Positions 26,299 to 35,612 are shown, numbered from the stretch's first letter. The stretch is DNA of 64,000 bases from Vogesella indigofera (GCF_028548395.1 NZ_JAQQLA010000005.1:62001-126000); one strand, 5' to 3'. A program made the numbers and translations. Notes: generated by a model from the letters alone, not told the origin.

Positions 26299-27410
26299 GG
26301 CTTGACTCCTTCTGCTGCCGTGGCGACGGCTTGGTCAGCCACCCGGATCCGCTCGCCTTCGCGCAGCAGGTGCGCGCCGAGCGCGACGATCCGGTCGCCT
26401 TGCTTGATCTGGCCGGCGATGCGTGCGCCATCGTCACCCAGGTGCAGGACGGTGACCGGCCGCCAGGAAACCTTGGCCGGCTTGCCATCGATCAGCCATA
26501 CCCCCGGCCCCTTGCCCGCGTCGAACAGCGCGCCAATTGGCACCTGCATGCCGTCGTTCACCGCGGCATGGCCATCCGGAATCCGGATGGTCACCGTGGC
26601 CCCCAGCGGGGCGTCGGCCAATTCGCCCTCCAGCACATAGCGGGCTTCGAAAGTGCGGGTGAGCCGGTCTGCGGCATCGGAGAGCTGACGAAGTCTGGCC
26701 GGAACGCTGACGTCTTCCTTGCCGAACAGCGTGGCTTGCCCGATGGAACCGACCGCAGGGCGCAGGGTTTCCGGCAGCTGGATGACGGCCTCGCGGCGAC
26801 CGGCGCGGGCCAGACGCACCACGGTCTGCCCTGCGCCCACGACCTGGCCGGGCTCGGCCAGCGTTTCCATGACCACGCTGTCGCCATCGGCCACCAGCTC
26901 CGCATAGCGGCTTGCATTTTGGGCCACGTCGGCCTGTGCTTCGGCCGCGCTGAGCTGGGCTTTGGCGGCATCTGCCGCCGCTTTGATCTGGTCGTAGGCG
27001 GAGGCTGAAATCGCACCGGTGCCACGCAGGTCACGGTAGCGGGCTTCGTCCTGCGCCGCCTGCTGCGCCCGCGCTCGCGCCGCGGCAACCGTCTCCTGCT
27101 GCGCCTGTGCGGCCAACTTGAGATCGGCCGGGTCTATCCGCATCAGGGGTTGGCCGCGCTTGACGGTTTGCCCGGCGTCCACCAGGCGCTCCAGTACCTT
27201 GCCGGAGACACGGAAGCCGAGATCGCTCTGTACCCGGGCGGCGATGGTGCCAGTGAAGGAGCGGGATTCAGGGGTGCTTGCCTGAACAATGGCGGTACGT
27301 ACCAGCGGGGTGCCGGTGCGGGGATCGGTCTGTGCTTTTTCGCCGCAAGCGACCAGGGCAAACGGCAGGACACAAATGACGGTGGAGATAGCAAGGCGAT
27401 GCCGAAGCAT
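26295..27410 (-). CDS. RND efflux periplasmic adaptor (membrane fusion protein)
   Basis: Encodes 371 residues. It has a lipoprotein-type export signal (ISTVICVLPFALVACGEK, lipobox LVAC), then beta-barrel, lipoyl and alpha-hairpin segments. The lipoyl halves are near GFRVSGKVLERLVDAGQTVKRGQPL and AEPGQVVGAGQTVVRL, given as about residues 70-95 and 195-210. It links the RND pump to the outer membrane factor. The gene begins 85 bp from the tetR stop; the gap contains an operator-like inverted repeat (27455-27480) identical in plan to the one beside tetR. Confidence 0.92.
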   Translation of the reverse strand: MLRHRLAISTVICVLPFALVACGEKAQTDPRTGTPLVRTAIVQASTPESRSFTGTIAARVQSDLGFRVSGKVLERLVDAGQTVKRGQPLMRIDPADLKLAAQAQQETVAAARARAQQAAQDEARYRDLRGTGAISASAYDQIKAAADAAKAQLSAAEAQADVAQNASRYAELVADGDSVVMETLAEPGQVVGAGQTVVRLARAGRREAVIQLPETLRPAVGSIGQATLFGKEDVSVPARLRQLSDAADRLTRTFEARYVLEGELADAPLGATVTIRIPDGHAAVNDGMQVPIGALFDAGKGPGVWLIDGKPAKVSWRPVTVLHLGDDGARIAGQIKQGDRIVALGAHLLREGERIRVADQAVATAAEGVKP

Positions 27411-27454
27411 GAAAGTCCCTTTGACGAAGTGATCGGGACTTTCAGTATTGTTCT

Positions 27455-27480
27455 TGTGACCAATTTAGTCAATAGTCACT
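27455..27480. promoter_or_regulatory. Probable TetR operator before the adaptor-pump genes
   Basis: Half-sites TGTGACCA (27455-27462) and TAGTCACT (27473-27480) are 10 bp apart. Each differs by one base from the half-sites at 28151-28176. Confidence 0.75.
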
Positions 27481-27494
27481 AATCGCCTATGGCA

Positions 27495-28112
27495 TTACGG
27501 CGACAGGCTGCGCAGCACCAGGCTGGAGAGTTGCGCGGGTGCCTCCTCGGTATTGTCGAAGTTGTACTGCAACAGCAGCGGGTGCAGGTAAGGGCGCATC
27601 ACCAGGTAAATCGCTTTGGCGGTTTCGTCGAGCGGCGTCTTGCGCTCAAAGTCTCCGCTCAGTCGCCCCTGCTGCACGATGTCCTGCAGCAAGTGCTGAA
27701 TGCGCGCCTCGTAGGCGACCGTCGCCTGCCAGCGTTCGCCGGCGGCCGAGGCCGCGATTTCGTAGAGCTTGCGGTCCTGGAAAAACAGCCGCAGGCTGGC
27801 CTCTACAATGGTTTTGAACATCCGCCGCAGTTTCTCGGGCGGCCGCTCGGCTGCGTCCACCGCCGCCCTGACATCGTCCTCGATCTCGCGCAGGCAGTTG
27901 GCGCAGATCATCTCGCCGATGGCCTGCTTGGACTCGAAGAACTTGTAGATATAGGCCTTGGAAAAACCGATGGCCTTGGCGAGGTCGGACACCGTGGTCT
28001 TCTCGTAGCCATAGCGGCTGAAGTGCTCGGTGGCGGCGGCAACGATCTGATCGCGTACTTCGTGGTCGGCCGGTCCGCGGGCGGCAGCGGGGGAGGTGTG
28101 TGTATTCTTCAT
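27495..28112 (-). CDS. TetR-family regulator of the RND efflux genes
   Basis: Encodes 205 residues from the ATG at 28110-28112; the upstream in-frame extension runs into the operator and is not used. The helix-turn-helix is TTVSDLAKAIGFSKAYIYKF (about 40-59), preceded by the AATEHFSRYGYEK helix 1. The C-terminal half is the ligand-binding domain. It sits between the adaptor-pump genes and the divergent outer membrane factor. Matching inverted repeats in both flanking promoter regions strongly suggest that it represses both efflux transcripts and perhaps its own gene. Confidence 0.92.
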   Translation of the reverse strand: MKNTHTSPAAARGPADHEVRDQIVAAATEHFSRYGYEKTTVSDLAKAIGFSKAYIYKFFESKQAIGEMICANCLREIEDDVRAAVDAAERPPEKLRRMFKTIVEASLRLFFQDRKLYEIAASAAGERWQATVAYEARIQHLLQDIVQQGRLSGDFERKTPLDETAKAIYLVMRPYLHPLLLQYNFDNTEEAPAQLSSLVLRSLSP

Positions 28113-28150
28113 GGGCGGTAGCTTACAGACGTGCTCAAAAATTGACAATG

Positions 28151-28176
28151 AGTGACCAATATGTATTATGGTCACT
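28151..28176. promoter_or_regulatory. Probable TetR operator between tetR and the outer membrane factor
   Basis: Perfect 8-bp inverted repeat AGTGACCA (28151-28158) and TGGTCACT (28169-28176) with a 10-bp AT-rich spacer. It lies in the 92-bp divergent promoter region. Confidence 0.8.
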
Positions 28177-28204
28177 ATAGTTCATTCTGATTCGGAGCCT
28201 GCCC

Positions 28205-29665
28205 GTGCTAGCCAAATGCCCCCTTGCCTTGCTTATCGCCGCCGGTCTGTTGACCGGCTGTGCCGTCGGTCCCGATTATGCCCGGCCCGATATGCCGATG
28301 CCTGAACGGTATCTGGGCGCTGCCGCAGTGGAACAGCGACAGGCGGCCACCAGCGCCGACCTGGCTGCATGGTGGACGGGGTTCGGCGATCCGCATCTGA
28401 GTCGATACGTCATGCTGGCGTTGGAACAGAATCTCGATCTCGCGCAGGCATCGGCTCGCGTCGTTCAGGCGCGGGCGGGCTTGGGGGCGGCCAAGGCCGC
28501 GTTGCTACCGGCTGGTCATGTCAGCGGCCAGGCCGCCAGAGCCTACCAATCCCTTGAAACGCCCGTGGGGCAAGTCCTGAATTCGACACCGGGTTTCGAC
28601 CGTTATGGCAATGCCTACGAGGCCGACCTCGGTGCCAGCTGGGAACTGGACCTGTTTGGTGGCTTGCGCCGTGGACGGGAAGCGGCGCTGGCCGAGTATC
28701 AGGCTTCGGCAGCCGGTAATACGGCGACTCGCCTCGCGGTGGCGGCCCAGACCGCCGACATCTATATCAGCATCCGCGGATTGCAAACCCGTCTGGATGT
28801 CGCCCGACGACAGGTGCAGAAACAGCAGGCGCTGCTCAAGACCATCCAGCTGTTGTACGGCAAGGGCTTGGCGGCCGAACTGCAGGTGAGCCAGGCCGAA
28901 GGGGCGCTGGCCCAGGTCCAGGCCTCCGTACCGGTGCTCGAAACGGGGCTGGACGCGGCCATGAACGCACTGGATGTGATGCTGGGTTCATCACCCGGCA
29001 CGCATCGCGCCGAGCTGGCCGAAGGCGGGGCCATCCCTGTCGCCCCACGCATTGCCGCCACCGGCTCGCCGGGCGAGTTGCTCCGGCGCCGGCCCGACCT
29101 GATCGTGGCCGAGCGCCGTTTGGCGGCGTCGAATGCACGTATCGGCGTCGCCATTGCCGAGTATTACCCCAAGCTTTCCCTGAGCGGCTTGATCGGCAGT
29201 GCGACGGCAGTGTCCGCCGGCAATCTGTTCACCAGCGGTGCCAGCCAGGCTGCCGGCGTGCTGGGGCTGCGCTGGCGTCTGTTCGATTTTGGGCGCATCA
29301 ACGCGCAGATCGACCAGGCCAGGGGCCAGGAGGCCGAGAGGTTGGCCGCATATCGGCTGGCCGTACTGCGGGCAAGCGAGGACGTGGAAAACGCCTTCTC
29401 GGCCTTGGTCAAGCGCGAGGAACAGGCTGCCGTGCTGGCACGGGGCGTGGACTCGCTCGGCCGTGCCCGGTCGGCTTCGTTTGCCGCCTATCAAAAAGGG
29501 GTGGTCAGCCTGATCGAGGTGCTGCAAGCCGATGAAAGCCTGCTCCGCGCCGCCGACGCACAGGCACTGGCGCAAACGGAATCGGCACGCGCGGCGGTCG
29601 CCGCCTTCAAGGCGCTTGGCGGTGGTTGGCAGCCCCGTGAATCCGAAGTGCAGGCAAGCAAGTAG
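28205..29665 (+). CDS. Outer membrane efflux lipoprotein (NodT/OprM family)
   Basis: Encodes 486 residues starting at a GTG. The lipobox LTGC gives lipidated C19, followed by AVGPDYARP, the standard OprM-type N terminus. Two repeated alpha-hairpin halves follow, with the conserved PDLIVAERRLAASNARIGVA region near residue 297 and DFGRINAQIDQARGQE near 360. It forms the trimeric outer membrane channel for the RND pump encoded on the opposite strand. The divergent arrangement lets one TetR operator control it separately from the adaptor and pump genes. Confidence 0.92.
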   Translation: MLAKCPLALLIAAGLLTGCAVGPDYARPDMPMPERYLGAAAVEQRQAATSADLAAWWTGFGDPHLSRYVMLALEQNLDLAQASARVVQARAGLGAAKAALLPAGHVSGQAARAYQSLETPVGQVLNSTPGFDRYGNAYEADLGASWELDLFGGLRRGREAALAEYQASAAGNTATRLAVAAQTADIYISIRGLQTRLDVARRQVQKQQALLKTIQLLYGKGLAAELQVSQAEGALAQVQASVPVLETGLDAAMNALDVMLGSSPGTHRAELAEGGAIPVAPRIAATGSPGELLRRRPDLIVAERRLAASNARIGVAIAEYYPKLSLSGLIGSATAVSAGNLFTSGASQAAGVLGLRWRLFDFGRINAQIDQARGQEAERLAAYRLAVLRASEDVENAFSALVKREEQAAVLARGVDSLGRARSASFAAYQKGVVSLIEVLQADESLLRAADAQALAQTESARAAVAAFKALGGGWQPRESEVQASK

Positions 29666-30022
29666 CAACAGGAACGAGCCCGGATTCCTGCGCAAATCTG
29701 CCATGGTGAGTTTCCCTGCTTATTGGCCGCTTCGGCCGACTCCCTGGCTGCTGCCCGGCCCGGCCCGAGCAAACAAGGGGTGTCACGATTCCATGGGGGA
29801 TGCGCTTCCGATTTTTGATCACGCGCTATATCGGTCAGCGCAGCGGGTCGCGTTATGGTCGACAGGCCGGCACCAAGAGGCAGCCTGAATTCCATCATGT
29901 TATCCTGTCAGTCTGTTGTGCTGACTTCCCATAAAGTCCACGGCAAAACAGGATAAAAGACAGGATTGAAACCCATAGATGCGGCACCGTAAGCCGCCAG
30001 GAATAAGGCTTGTAGACCCGCT
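29666..30022. other. 357-bp leader region upstream of trpG
   Basis: No gene of a known family is seen. An ATG at 29979 opens a 17-codon frame ([17 protein letters not shown]) that ends at 30032, inside trpG but in another frame. It contains no Trp codon, so classical trp attenuation is not supported. The gap probably carries the trpG promoter. Confidence 0.5.
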
Positions 30023-30592
30023 ATGCTACTGATGATCGACAACTACGACTCCTTCACCTACAACCTCGTGCAGTACTTCGGCGAGCTGGGGCAGGAAGTC
30101 AAGGTCTTCCGCAACGACGAAATCACGCTGGAAGAAATCGAGGCACTGGCGCCGCAGTACCTGGTGCTGTCGCCCGGCCCGTGCACGCCGAACGAGGCCG
30201 GTATCTCGGTGCCGGCCATCCACCACTTTGCCGGCAAGCTGCCGATCATGGGCGTTTGCCTCGGCCACCAGAGCATCGGCCAGGCCTTCGGCGGCAAGAT
30301 CATCCACGCCAAGCAGCTGATGCACGGCAAGGTGTCGCCGGTGGCGCACCACGATATCGGCATGTTCCGCGACATCCCCAACCCGGTGACCTGCACCCGC
30401 TACCACTCGCTGGTGATCGAGCGCGAGTCGCTGCCGGACTGTCTGGAGATCACCGCCTGGACCGACGACGGCGAGATCATGGGCGTGCGCCACAAGACGC
30501 TGCCGATCGAGGGCGTGCAGTTCCACCCCGAGTCCATCCTGACCCAGCATGGCCACCAGATGCTGGACAACTTCCTGAAAGAATTCGCCTAA
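30023..30592 (+). CDS. trpG: Anthranilate synthase component II (glutamine amidotransferase)
   Basis: Encodes 189 residues of the class I glutamine amidotransferase fold. [14 protein letters not shown] is the oxyanion-region signature, GVCLGHQ contains the nucleophile C79, and GVQFHPESI holds the His-Glu of the triad. It supplies ammonia to anthranilate synthase component I (TrpE), or to PabB if it serves both pathways. trpD follows 33 bp later, but trpE is not upstream as it is in many proteobacteria. The ATG at 30023 starts [14 protein letters not shown], the invariant family N terminus. Confidence 0.95.
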   Translation: MLLMIDNYDSFTYNLVQYFGELGQEVKVFRNDEITLEEIEALAPQYLVLSPGPCTPNEAGISVPAIHHFAGKLPIMGVCLGHQSIGQAFGGKIIHAKQLMHGKVSPVAHHDIGMFRDIPNPVTCTRYHSLVIERESLPDCLEITAWTDDGEIMGVRHKTLPIEGVQFHPESILTQHGHQMLDNFLKEFA

Positions 30593-30625
30593 GCCGCATA
30601 GCGCCGCAGACGCCGGAGAAAAAAG

Positions 30626-31648
30626 ATGATCACACCGCAGGCCGCCCTCAATCGCCTGATCGACCAGAACGAACTGTTCCACGATGAAATGCTGGACCTG
30701 ATGCGCCAGATCATGCGCGGCGAAGTGCCGCCGACGCTGATCGCCGCCATCCTGATCGGCCTGCGCGTGAAAACGGAAAGCGTGTCGGAAATCGCCGCCG
30801 CGGCACAGGTGATGCGCGAGTTCGCCACCCGCGTGCCGGTGAGCGACACCACGCGGCTGGTGGATACCTGCGGTACCGGCGGTGACAAGAGCCATACCTT
30901 CAACATCTCCACCACCGCCGCCTTCGTATCGGCGGCGGCCGGCGCCCGCGTCGCCAAGCACGGCGGCCGTTCGGTGTCGTCCAGCTCCGGCAGCGCCGAC
31001 GTGCTGGAGGCGCTCGGCGTCAACCTCAATCTCAGCCCGGAGCAGGTCGGCCGCTGCATCGACGACATCGGCGTCGGCTTCATGTTCGCGCCCAACTACC
31101 ACAGCGCGATGAAGTACGTGGCGCCGGTGCGGCGCGAGCTGGCGGTGCGCACCATCTTCAACATCCTCGGTCCGCTGACCAACCCGGCCGGCGCGCCCAA
31201 CCAGGTGATGGGCGTGTTCCACCCCGACCTGGTCGGCATCCAGGCGCGCGTGCTGCGCGAGCTGGGCAGCCAGCACGTGATGATCGTGCACGGCGAGGAC
31301 GGTCTCGACGAGATCACCCTGTCCGGCTATACCAGCATCGCCGAGCTGAAGGACGGCGCCATCCGCGAATACCGCATCGACCCGGCCGATTTCGGCATCG
31401 CCCACGCGCCATTGGCCGCGCTGCGCGCCGACAGCGCCGAGCAGTCGAAAACCATGCTGCTGGCGGTGCTCGACGGCCAGAGCGGCCCGACGCGCGACAT
31501 CGTGCTGCTCAATGCCGCGGCGGCGATCTACACCGCCGGCATCACGGCCAGCCTGGCCGATGGCGTGGCGCTGGCTCGCAGCGTGATCGACAGCGGCGCA
31601 GCGCGCGCCAAGCTGGACGCGCTGGTACAGCTGAGCCAGTCGCTATAA
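30626..31648 (+). CDS. trpD: Anthranilate phosphoribosyltransferase
   Basis: Encodes 340 residues. The phosphoribosyl pyrophosphate-binding motif [15 protein letters not shown] lies near residue 83, [21 protein letters not shown] near 111, and [18 protein letters not shown] near 180, all diagnostic for TrpD. It transfers the phosphoribosyl group to anthranilate in step two of tryptophan synthesis. It is tightly linked to trpG. trpC, the usual next gene, is replaced by a phosphomannomutase gene, so the trp operon is split here. A perfect 14-mer repeat follows 34 bp after the stop. Confidence 0.96.
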   Translation: MITPQAALNRLIDQNELFHDEMLDLMRQIMRGEVPPTLIAAILIGLRVKTESVSEIAAAAQVMREFATRVPVSDTTRLVDTCGTGGDKSHTFNISTTAAFVSAAAGARVAKHGGRSVSSSSGSADVLEALGVNLNLSPEQVGRCIDDIGVGFMFAPNYHSAMKYVAPVRRELAVRTIFNILGPLTNPAGAPNQVMGVFHPDLVGIQARVLRELGSQHVMIVHGEDGLDEITLSGYTSIAELKDGAIREYRIDPADFGIAHAPLAALRADSAEQSKTMLLAVLDGQSGPTRDIVLLNAAAAIYTAGITASLADGVALARSVIDSGAARAKLDALVQLSQSL

Positions 31649-31681
31649 TGAACCTCCCGGCCGCCGACAGAGCGCCGGCGG

Positions 31682-31695
31682 TTGCGGCCAACCTT
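31682..31695 (-). repeat. 14-mer AAGGTTGGCCGCAA, perfect copy
   Basis: Perfect copy on the minus strand in the trpD-phosphomannomutase gap. Confidence 0.9.
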
Positions 31696-31718
31696 CTACT
31701 TCTTATCGGGTTTGAGCA

Positions 31719-33092
31719 ATGACCATCTCTCCCTCCATTTTCAAGGCCTACGACATCCGCGGCATCGTCGGCGACACACTCACCGCCGACGCCGCGCGCC
31801 TGATCGGCCGCGCCATCGGCTCCGAGGCGCGTGCGCGCAATGTCGGCACCATCTGCGTCGGCCGTGACGGCCGCCTGTCCGGCCCCGAGCTGTGCCACGC
31901 GCTGTCCGACGGCATCCGCGCCGCCGGCGTCGACGTCATCGACGTTGGCCGCGTCGCCACGCCGATGCTGTACTTCGCCGCCTACCAGCTGGAAACCTAC
32001 TCCGGCGTGATGGTCACCGGCAGCCACAACCCGCCGGACTACAACGGCTTCAAGATGATGCTGGACGGCGACACCCTCGCCGGCGACTGGATCCAGAAGC
32101 TGTACCAGCGCATCGTCGACAACGACTTTGCCGACGGTCACGGCGGCTACAGTACGCACGACATCGTCGACGCCTACCTCAACCGCATCACCGGCGACAT
32201 CAAGCTGGCGCGGCCGATGAAGGTGGTGGTCGACTGTGGCAACGGCGTGGCTGGCGATTTCGCGCCGGAGCTGTTCCGCGGCCTCGGCTGCGAGGTGCAC
32301 AAGCTGTTCTGCGAGGTGGACGGCACTTTCCCCAACCACCATCCCGATCCGGCCAAGCCGGAAAACCTGCAGGACGTGATCCGCACGCTGCAGGACACCG
32401 ACGCCGAGATCGGCCTGGCGTTTGACGGCGACGGCGACCGCCTGGGCGTGGTCACCAAGGACGGCAGCATCATCTGGCCGGACCGCCAGCTGATCCTGTT
32501 CGCGCAGGACGTGTTGTCGCGCCAGCCGGGCAGCAAGATCATCTACGACGTGAAGTGCACCCGCCTGCTGGCGCCGGCGATCGCCGCCGCCGGTGGCGTG
32601 CCGATGATCAACCGCACCGGCCACAGCTTCATGAAGGCGGCGCTGAAAGCCAACCCGGACGCAGGCCTCGCCGGCGAGATGTCTGGCCACGTGTTCTTCA
32701 AGGAGCGCTGGTACGGCTTTGACGACGGCCTGTACGCCGGTGCGCGCCTGCTGGAAATCCTGTCCAAGGTGGCCGACCCGTCGGCGCTGCTCAATGCGCT
32801 GCCCAACGCGCTGTCCACGCCGGAATTGAACCTGAAGACCGCCGAGGGCGAGAACCACGCGCTGATCGAACGCCTGCAGCAGACGGCACAGTTCGATGGC
32901 GCCAGGGACATCATCACCATCGACGGCCTGCGCGTGGAGTACGCCGACGGCTTCGGCCTGATGCGCGCCTCCAACACCACGCCGGTGATCGTGCTGCGTT
33001 TCGAGGCCGACAACCAGGCGGCGCTGCAACGCATCCAGAACGATTTCCGCCGCGTGCTGGCCAAGGAAACCAGCGCAGCGCTGCCGTTCTGA
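31719..33092 (+). CDS. Phosphomannomutase/phosphoglucomutase (AlgC type)
   Basis: Encodes 457 residues with the four-domain phosphohexomutase plan. The phosphoserine loop is TGSHNPPDYNG with S102. The metal loop is FDGDGDRLG (about 238-246), the sugar-binding loop is EMSGHVFFKERWYGFDDG (about 327-344), and the phosphate-binding RASNTTPVIVLRFE is near 413. It interconverts hexose 1- and 6-phosphates for GDP-mannose, LPS or exopolysaccharide precursors. It starts 70 bp after trpD and is followed by a palindromic repeat pair at 33140-33163. Confidence 0.94.
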   Translation: MTISPSIFKAYDIRGIVGDTLTADAARLIGRAIGSEARARNVGTICVGRDGRLSGPELCHALSDGIRAAGVDVIDVGRVATPMLYFAAYQLETYSGVMVTGSHNPPDYNGFKMMLDGDTLAGDWIQKLYQRIVDNDFADGHGGYSTHDIVDAYLNRITGDIKLARPMKVVVDCGNGVAGDFAPELFRGLGCEVHKLFCEVDGTFPNHHPDPAKPENLQDVIRTLQDTDAEIGLAFDGDGDRLGVVTKDGSIIWPDRQLILFAQDVLSRQPGSKIIYDVKCTRLLAPAIAAAGGVPMINRTGHSFMKAALKANPDAGLAGEMSGHVFFKERWYGFDDGLYAGARLLEILSKVADPSALLNALPNALSTPELNLKTAEGENHALIERLQQTAQFDGARDIITIDGLRVEYADGFGLMRASNTTPVIVLRFEADNQAALQRIQNDFRRVLAKETSAALPF

Positions 33093-33139
33093 GCGATAAT
33101 CGCCGCCAGTTGACCGCCTCGATGGCGGTCTGATCAGTC

Positions 33140-33163
33140 AAAGGTTGGCCGCGGCCAACCTTT
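33140..33163. repeat. Fused inverted pair of the repeat core
   Basis: Perfect 24-bp palindrome: AAAGGTTGGCCG followed by CGGCCAACCTTT. It lies between the phosphomannomutase gene and prmB and is terminator-like (A and T runs at its ends). Confidence 0.85.
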
Positions 33164-33219
33164 CGCATTAGCAAGGCGGCACGACACACTCGTGCCGCCG
33201 GCTTTTTAAAGGGAATGCC

Positions 33220-34179
33220 ATGTACGCCGAAGCTGCCAGCACTTTTCAAACCGTCCGCGACCTGCTGCGCTTTGCCGTGTCGCGCTTTACCGATGCCGGC
33301 CTGACCTACGGCCACGGCACCAGCAATGCCTACGACGAGGCCGCCTATCTGATCCTGTCGACGCTGAAGCTGCCGATCGACCGCCTGGAGCCGTTCCTCG
33401 ACGCCCAGTTGCTGCCGAACGAGGTGCAGCAGGTGGTGGCGCTGATCGAGCGCCGCGCCGAAGAGCGCGTGCCGGTGGCCTATCTCACCAACGAGGCGTG
33501 GCAGGGCGAGTTCAACTTCTACGTCGACGAACGCGTGATCGTGCCGCGCTCCTTCATCTTCGAGCTGCTGGGCGAGCCGCTGGAGCCGTGGATCGAACAC
33601 CCGGAACTGGTACACCGCGCGCTGGACCTGTGCACCGGTTCCGGTTGCCTGGCGATCCAGCTGGCGCACCACTATCCGGACGCCGAGATCGACGCCGTCG
33701 ACATCTCGCTGGACGCGCTGGAAGTGGCCAGCATCAACGTGCAGAACTACGGTCTGGAAGACCGCATCCAGCTGATCCACAGCGATCTGGTGGAGGGGCT
33801 GGAAGAGCCGTACGACCTGATCATCTCCAACCCGCCGTATGTCGATGCCGAATCGGTGGACGCGCTGCCGCAAGAATACCTGCACGAGCCGGAACTGGCG
33901 CTCGGCTCCGGCGAGGACGGCCTGGACGCCACCCACGTCATCCTGCAGAACGCGGCGCGCCTGCTCAATCCGCAGGGCGTGCTGCTGGTCGAGATCGGCC
34001 ACAACCGCGACGTGCTGGAAGCGGCCTATCCGAGCCTGCCGTTCATGTGGATGGAAACGCAGAGCGGTGACGGCTTCGTGTTCCTGCTGACGCGCGAAGA
34101 CCTGGTCGCCGCCGGCCTCGGCGACCCGCTGAACGACGCCGACTTCGGCGATCTGGTGATCGAGGACGAAGACATCTGA
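33220..34179 (+). CDS. prmB: Ribosomal protein L3 glutamine N5-methyltransferase
   Basis: Encodes 319 residues of the HemK/PrmB family. The SAM-binding motif I is LDLCTGSGCLAIQLA (about residue 136) and the catalytic NPPY is at 204-207. It methylates a glutamine of ribosomal protein L3. I prefer PrmB to PrmC because of the N-terminal domain (TVRDLLRFAVSRF, AYDEAAYLILSTLKLP) and the VYVDERVIVPRS-like FYVDERVIVPRS. It is a single gene, followed by an inverted repeat pair and a strong intrinsic terminator. Confidence 0.93.
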   Translation: MYAEAASTFQTVRDLLRFAVSRFTDAGLTYGHGTSNAYDEAAYLILSTLKLPIDRLEPFLDAQLLPNEVQQVVALIERRAEERVPVAYLTNEAWQGEFNFYVDERVIVPRSFIFELLGEPLEPWIEHPELVHRALDLCTGSGCLAIQLAHHYPDAEIDAVDISLDALEVASINVQNYGLEDRIQLIHSDLVEGLEEPYDLIISNPPYVDAESVDALPQEYLHEPELALGSGEDGLDATHVILQNAARLLNPQGVLLVEIGHNRDVLEAAYPSLPFMWMETQSGDGFVFLLTREDLVAAGLGDPLNDADFGDLVIEDEDI

Positions 34180-34189
34180 GCGGTCACGG

Positions 34190-34213
34190 CTTGCGGTCAA
34201 CGTTGGCCGCAAG
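34190..34213. repeat. Inverted pair of the repeat core after prmB
   Basis: CTTGCGGTCAAC followed by GTTGGCCGCAAG, palindromic but for one base, 10 bp after the prmB stop. Confidence 0.8.
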
Positions 34214-34224
34214 GCTGAGCGTAC

Positions 34225-34259
34225 AAAAAAGGCAGCCCGTTGACGGGCTGCCTTTTTTT
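34225..34259. terminator. Bidirectional intrinsic terminator between prmB and dctD
   Basis: AAAAAAGGCAGCCCGT pairs with ACGGGCTGCCTTTTTTT around a TG loop. With A and T tracts on both sides it can serve both convergent genes. Confidence 0.93.
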
Positions 34260-34283
34260 GCGGCGGCGGACAGGGCAGGAGGA

Positions 34284-35612
34284 CTAATTGCTGCCCTGCA
34301 GCCCGTACTTCTTCACCTTGTCGAATAGCGTGGTCTTCGGTGTGCCCAGCGCGGCGCTGGCCTGGGTCAGGTTGCCGCCGTGACGGCGCAGCGCCTCCAC
34401 GACCAGGCTCTTTTCATAGGCTTCCACGCATTCGGCGAGGCTGGGCGAGTTGTGGCCGTCGCCGCTGTCCTTGAACGCCGGCAGCCCCAGCGCGTAGCGT
34501 TCGGCGACGTTGCGCAGTTCGCGCACATTGCCCGGCCAGTCGTGCGCCATCAGCCTCGACAGCGTCTTGCGGTCCACCTCCAGCGGCTCGCGGTCGAAGC
34601 GCAGCGCCGCCTGCTGCAGGAAGCATTCGAACAGCAGCGGAATGTCCTCGCGCCGTTCGCGCAGCGGCGGGATTTCCAGCGTCACCACGTTGAGGCGGTA
34701 GTAGAAGTCGGCGCGGAACTTGCCCTGTTGCGACAGCTCGCCCAGGTCTTCCTTGGTGGCGGCGATCAGGCGGCAGTCGACATCGACCATCTGGTTGCTG
34801 CCCAGGCGTTCCAGCTTGTGTTCCTGCAGCACGCGCAGCAGCTTGATCTGCAGGTTGATCGGCATGGTCTCGACTTCGTCGAGGAACAGCGTGCCCTTGT
34901 GCGCGTGCTCGATCTTGCCGATGCGGCGCTTGCCGGCGCCGGTGAAGGCGTTGGCCTCGTGGCCGAAGATTTCGCTCTCGAACAGGTGCTCCGGCAGGCC
35001 GCCGCAGTTGATCGCCACGTAGTTGTGCTGCTGGCGGCGGCTGAATTCGTGCAGGCAGCTGGCGACCAGCTCCTTGCCGGTGCCGGTTTCGCCGTTGATC
35101 AGCACGTTGGCACCGGTGTCGGCGACGTTGAGGATCAGTTCGCGTAGCTGGCACATCGCGGCGGAGCGGCCGATCAGGCGCTGCGCCAGCGTCTGCTTGC
35201 CGTCCAGCTGGCGGCGCAGGCTTTCCACCTCCAGGCTCAGCCGGCGCTGCTCCAGCGCGCGGCGGGCGACCTCCACCAGCCGTTCCGGCGAGAACGGTTT
35301 TTCCATGAAATCGTAGGCGCCGTCCTTCATCGCCTGCACCGCCATGCTGACGTCGCCGTGGCCGGTGATCAGTACCACCGGCAGGCTGCGGTCCTGCGCC
35401 TTCAGCTGCTGCATCAGGGTCAGGCCGTCGATGCCGGGCAGGCGGATGTCGCTGATGACGATGCCGGGGAACTGGCCGTCGATCAGCGGCAGCGCGGCTT
35501 CGGCGCTGGCGACGCCGGTGACCGGGATGTCTTCCAGCGTCAGCGCCTGCTGGCAGCCGAGCAGGACATGGGGATCGTCTTCCACGATCAGGACGCGCAA
35601 TGCTTCAGACAT
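34284..35612 (-). CDS. dctD: Sigma54-dependent response regulator, DctD type
   Basis: Encodes 442 residues. The receiver domain has the phosphoacceptor in VISDIRLPG (D55). The AAA+ domain has Walker A GETGTGKE, Walker B LFLDEVET, and the sigma54-contact loop NAFTGA, where the canonical motif is GAFTGA. The Fis-type DNA-binding helix-turn-helix at the end is NLTQASAALGTPKTTLFDKV. It activates sigma54 promoters, usually for C4-dicarboxylate transport. It overlaps the sensor gene by 8 bp. No dicarboxylate transporter lies next to it; the nearest TRAP genes are 24 kb away. Confidence 0.92.
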   Translation of the reverse strand: MSEALRVLIVEDDPHVLLGCQQALTLEDIPVTGVASAEAALPLIDGQFPGIVISDIRLPGIDGLTLMQQLKAQDRSLPVVLITGHGDVSMAVQAMKDGAYDFMEKPFSPERLVEVARRALEQRRLSLEVESLRRQLDGKQTLAQRLIGRSAAMCQLRELILNVADTGANVLINGETGTGKELVASCLHEFSRRQQHNYVAINCGGLPEHLFESEIFGHEANAFTGAGKRRIGKIEHAHKGTLFLDEVETMPINLQIKLLRVLQEHKLERLGSNQMVDVDCRLIAATKEDLGELSQQGKFRADFYYRLNVVTLEIPPLRERREDIPLLFECFLQQAALRFDREPLEVDRKTLSRLMAHDWPGNVRELRNVAERYALGLPAFKDSGDGHNSPSLAECVEAYEKSLVVEALRRHGGNLTQASAALGTPKTTLFDKVKKYGLQGSN

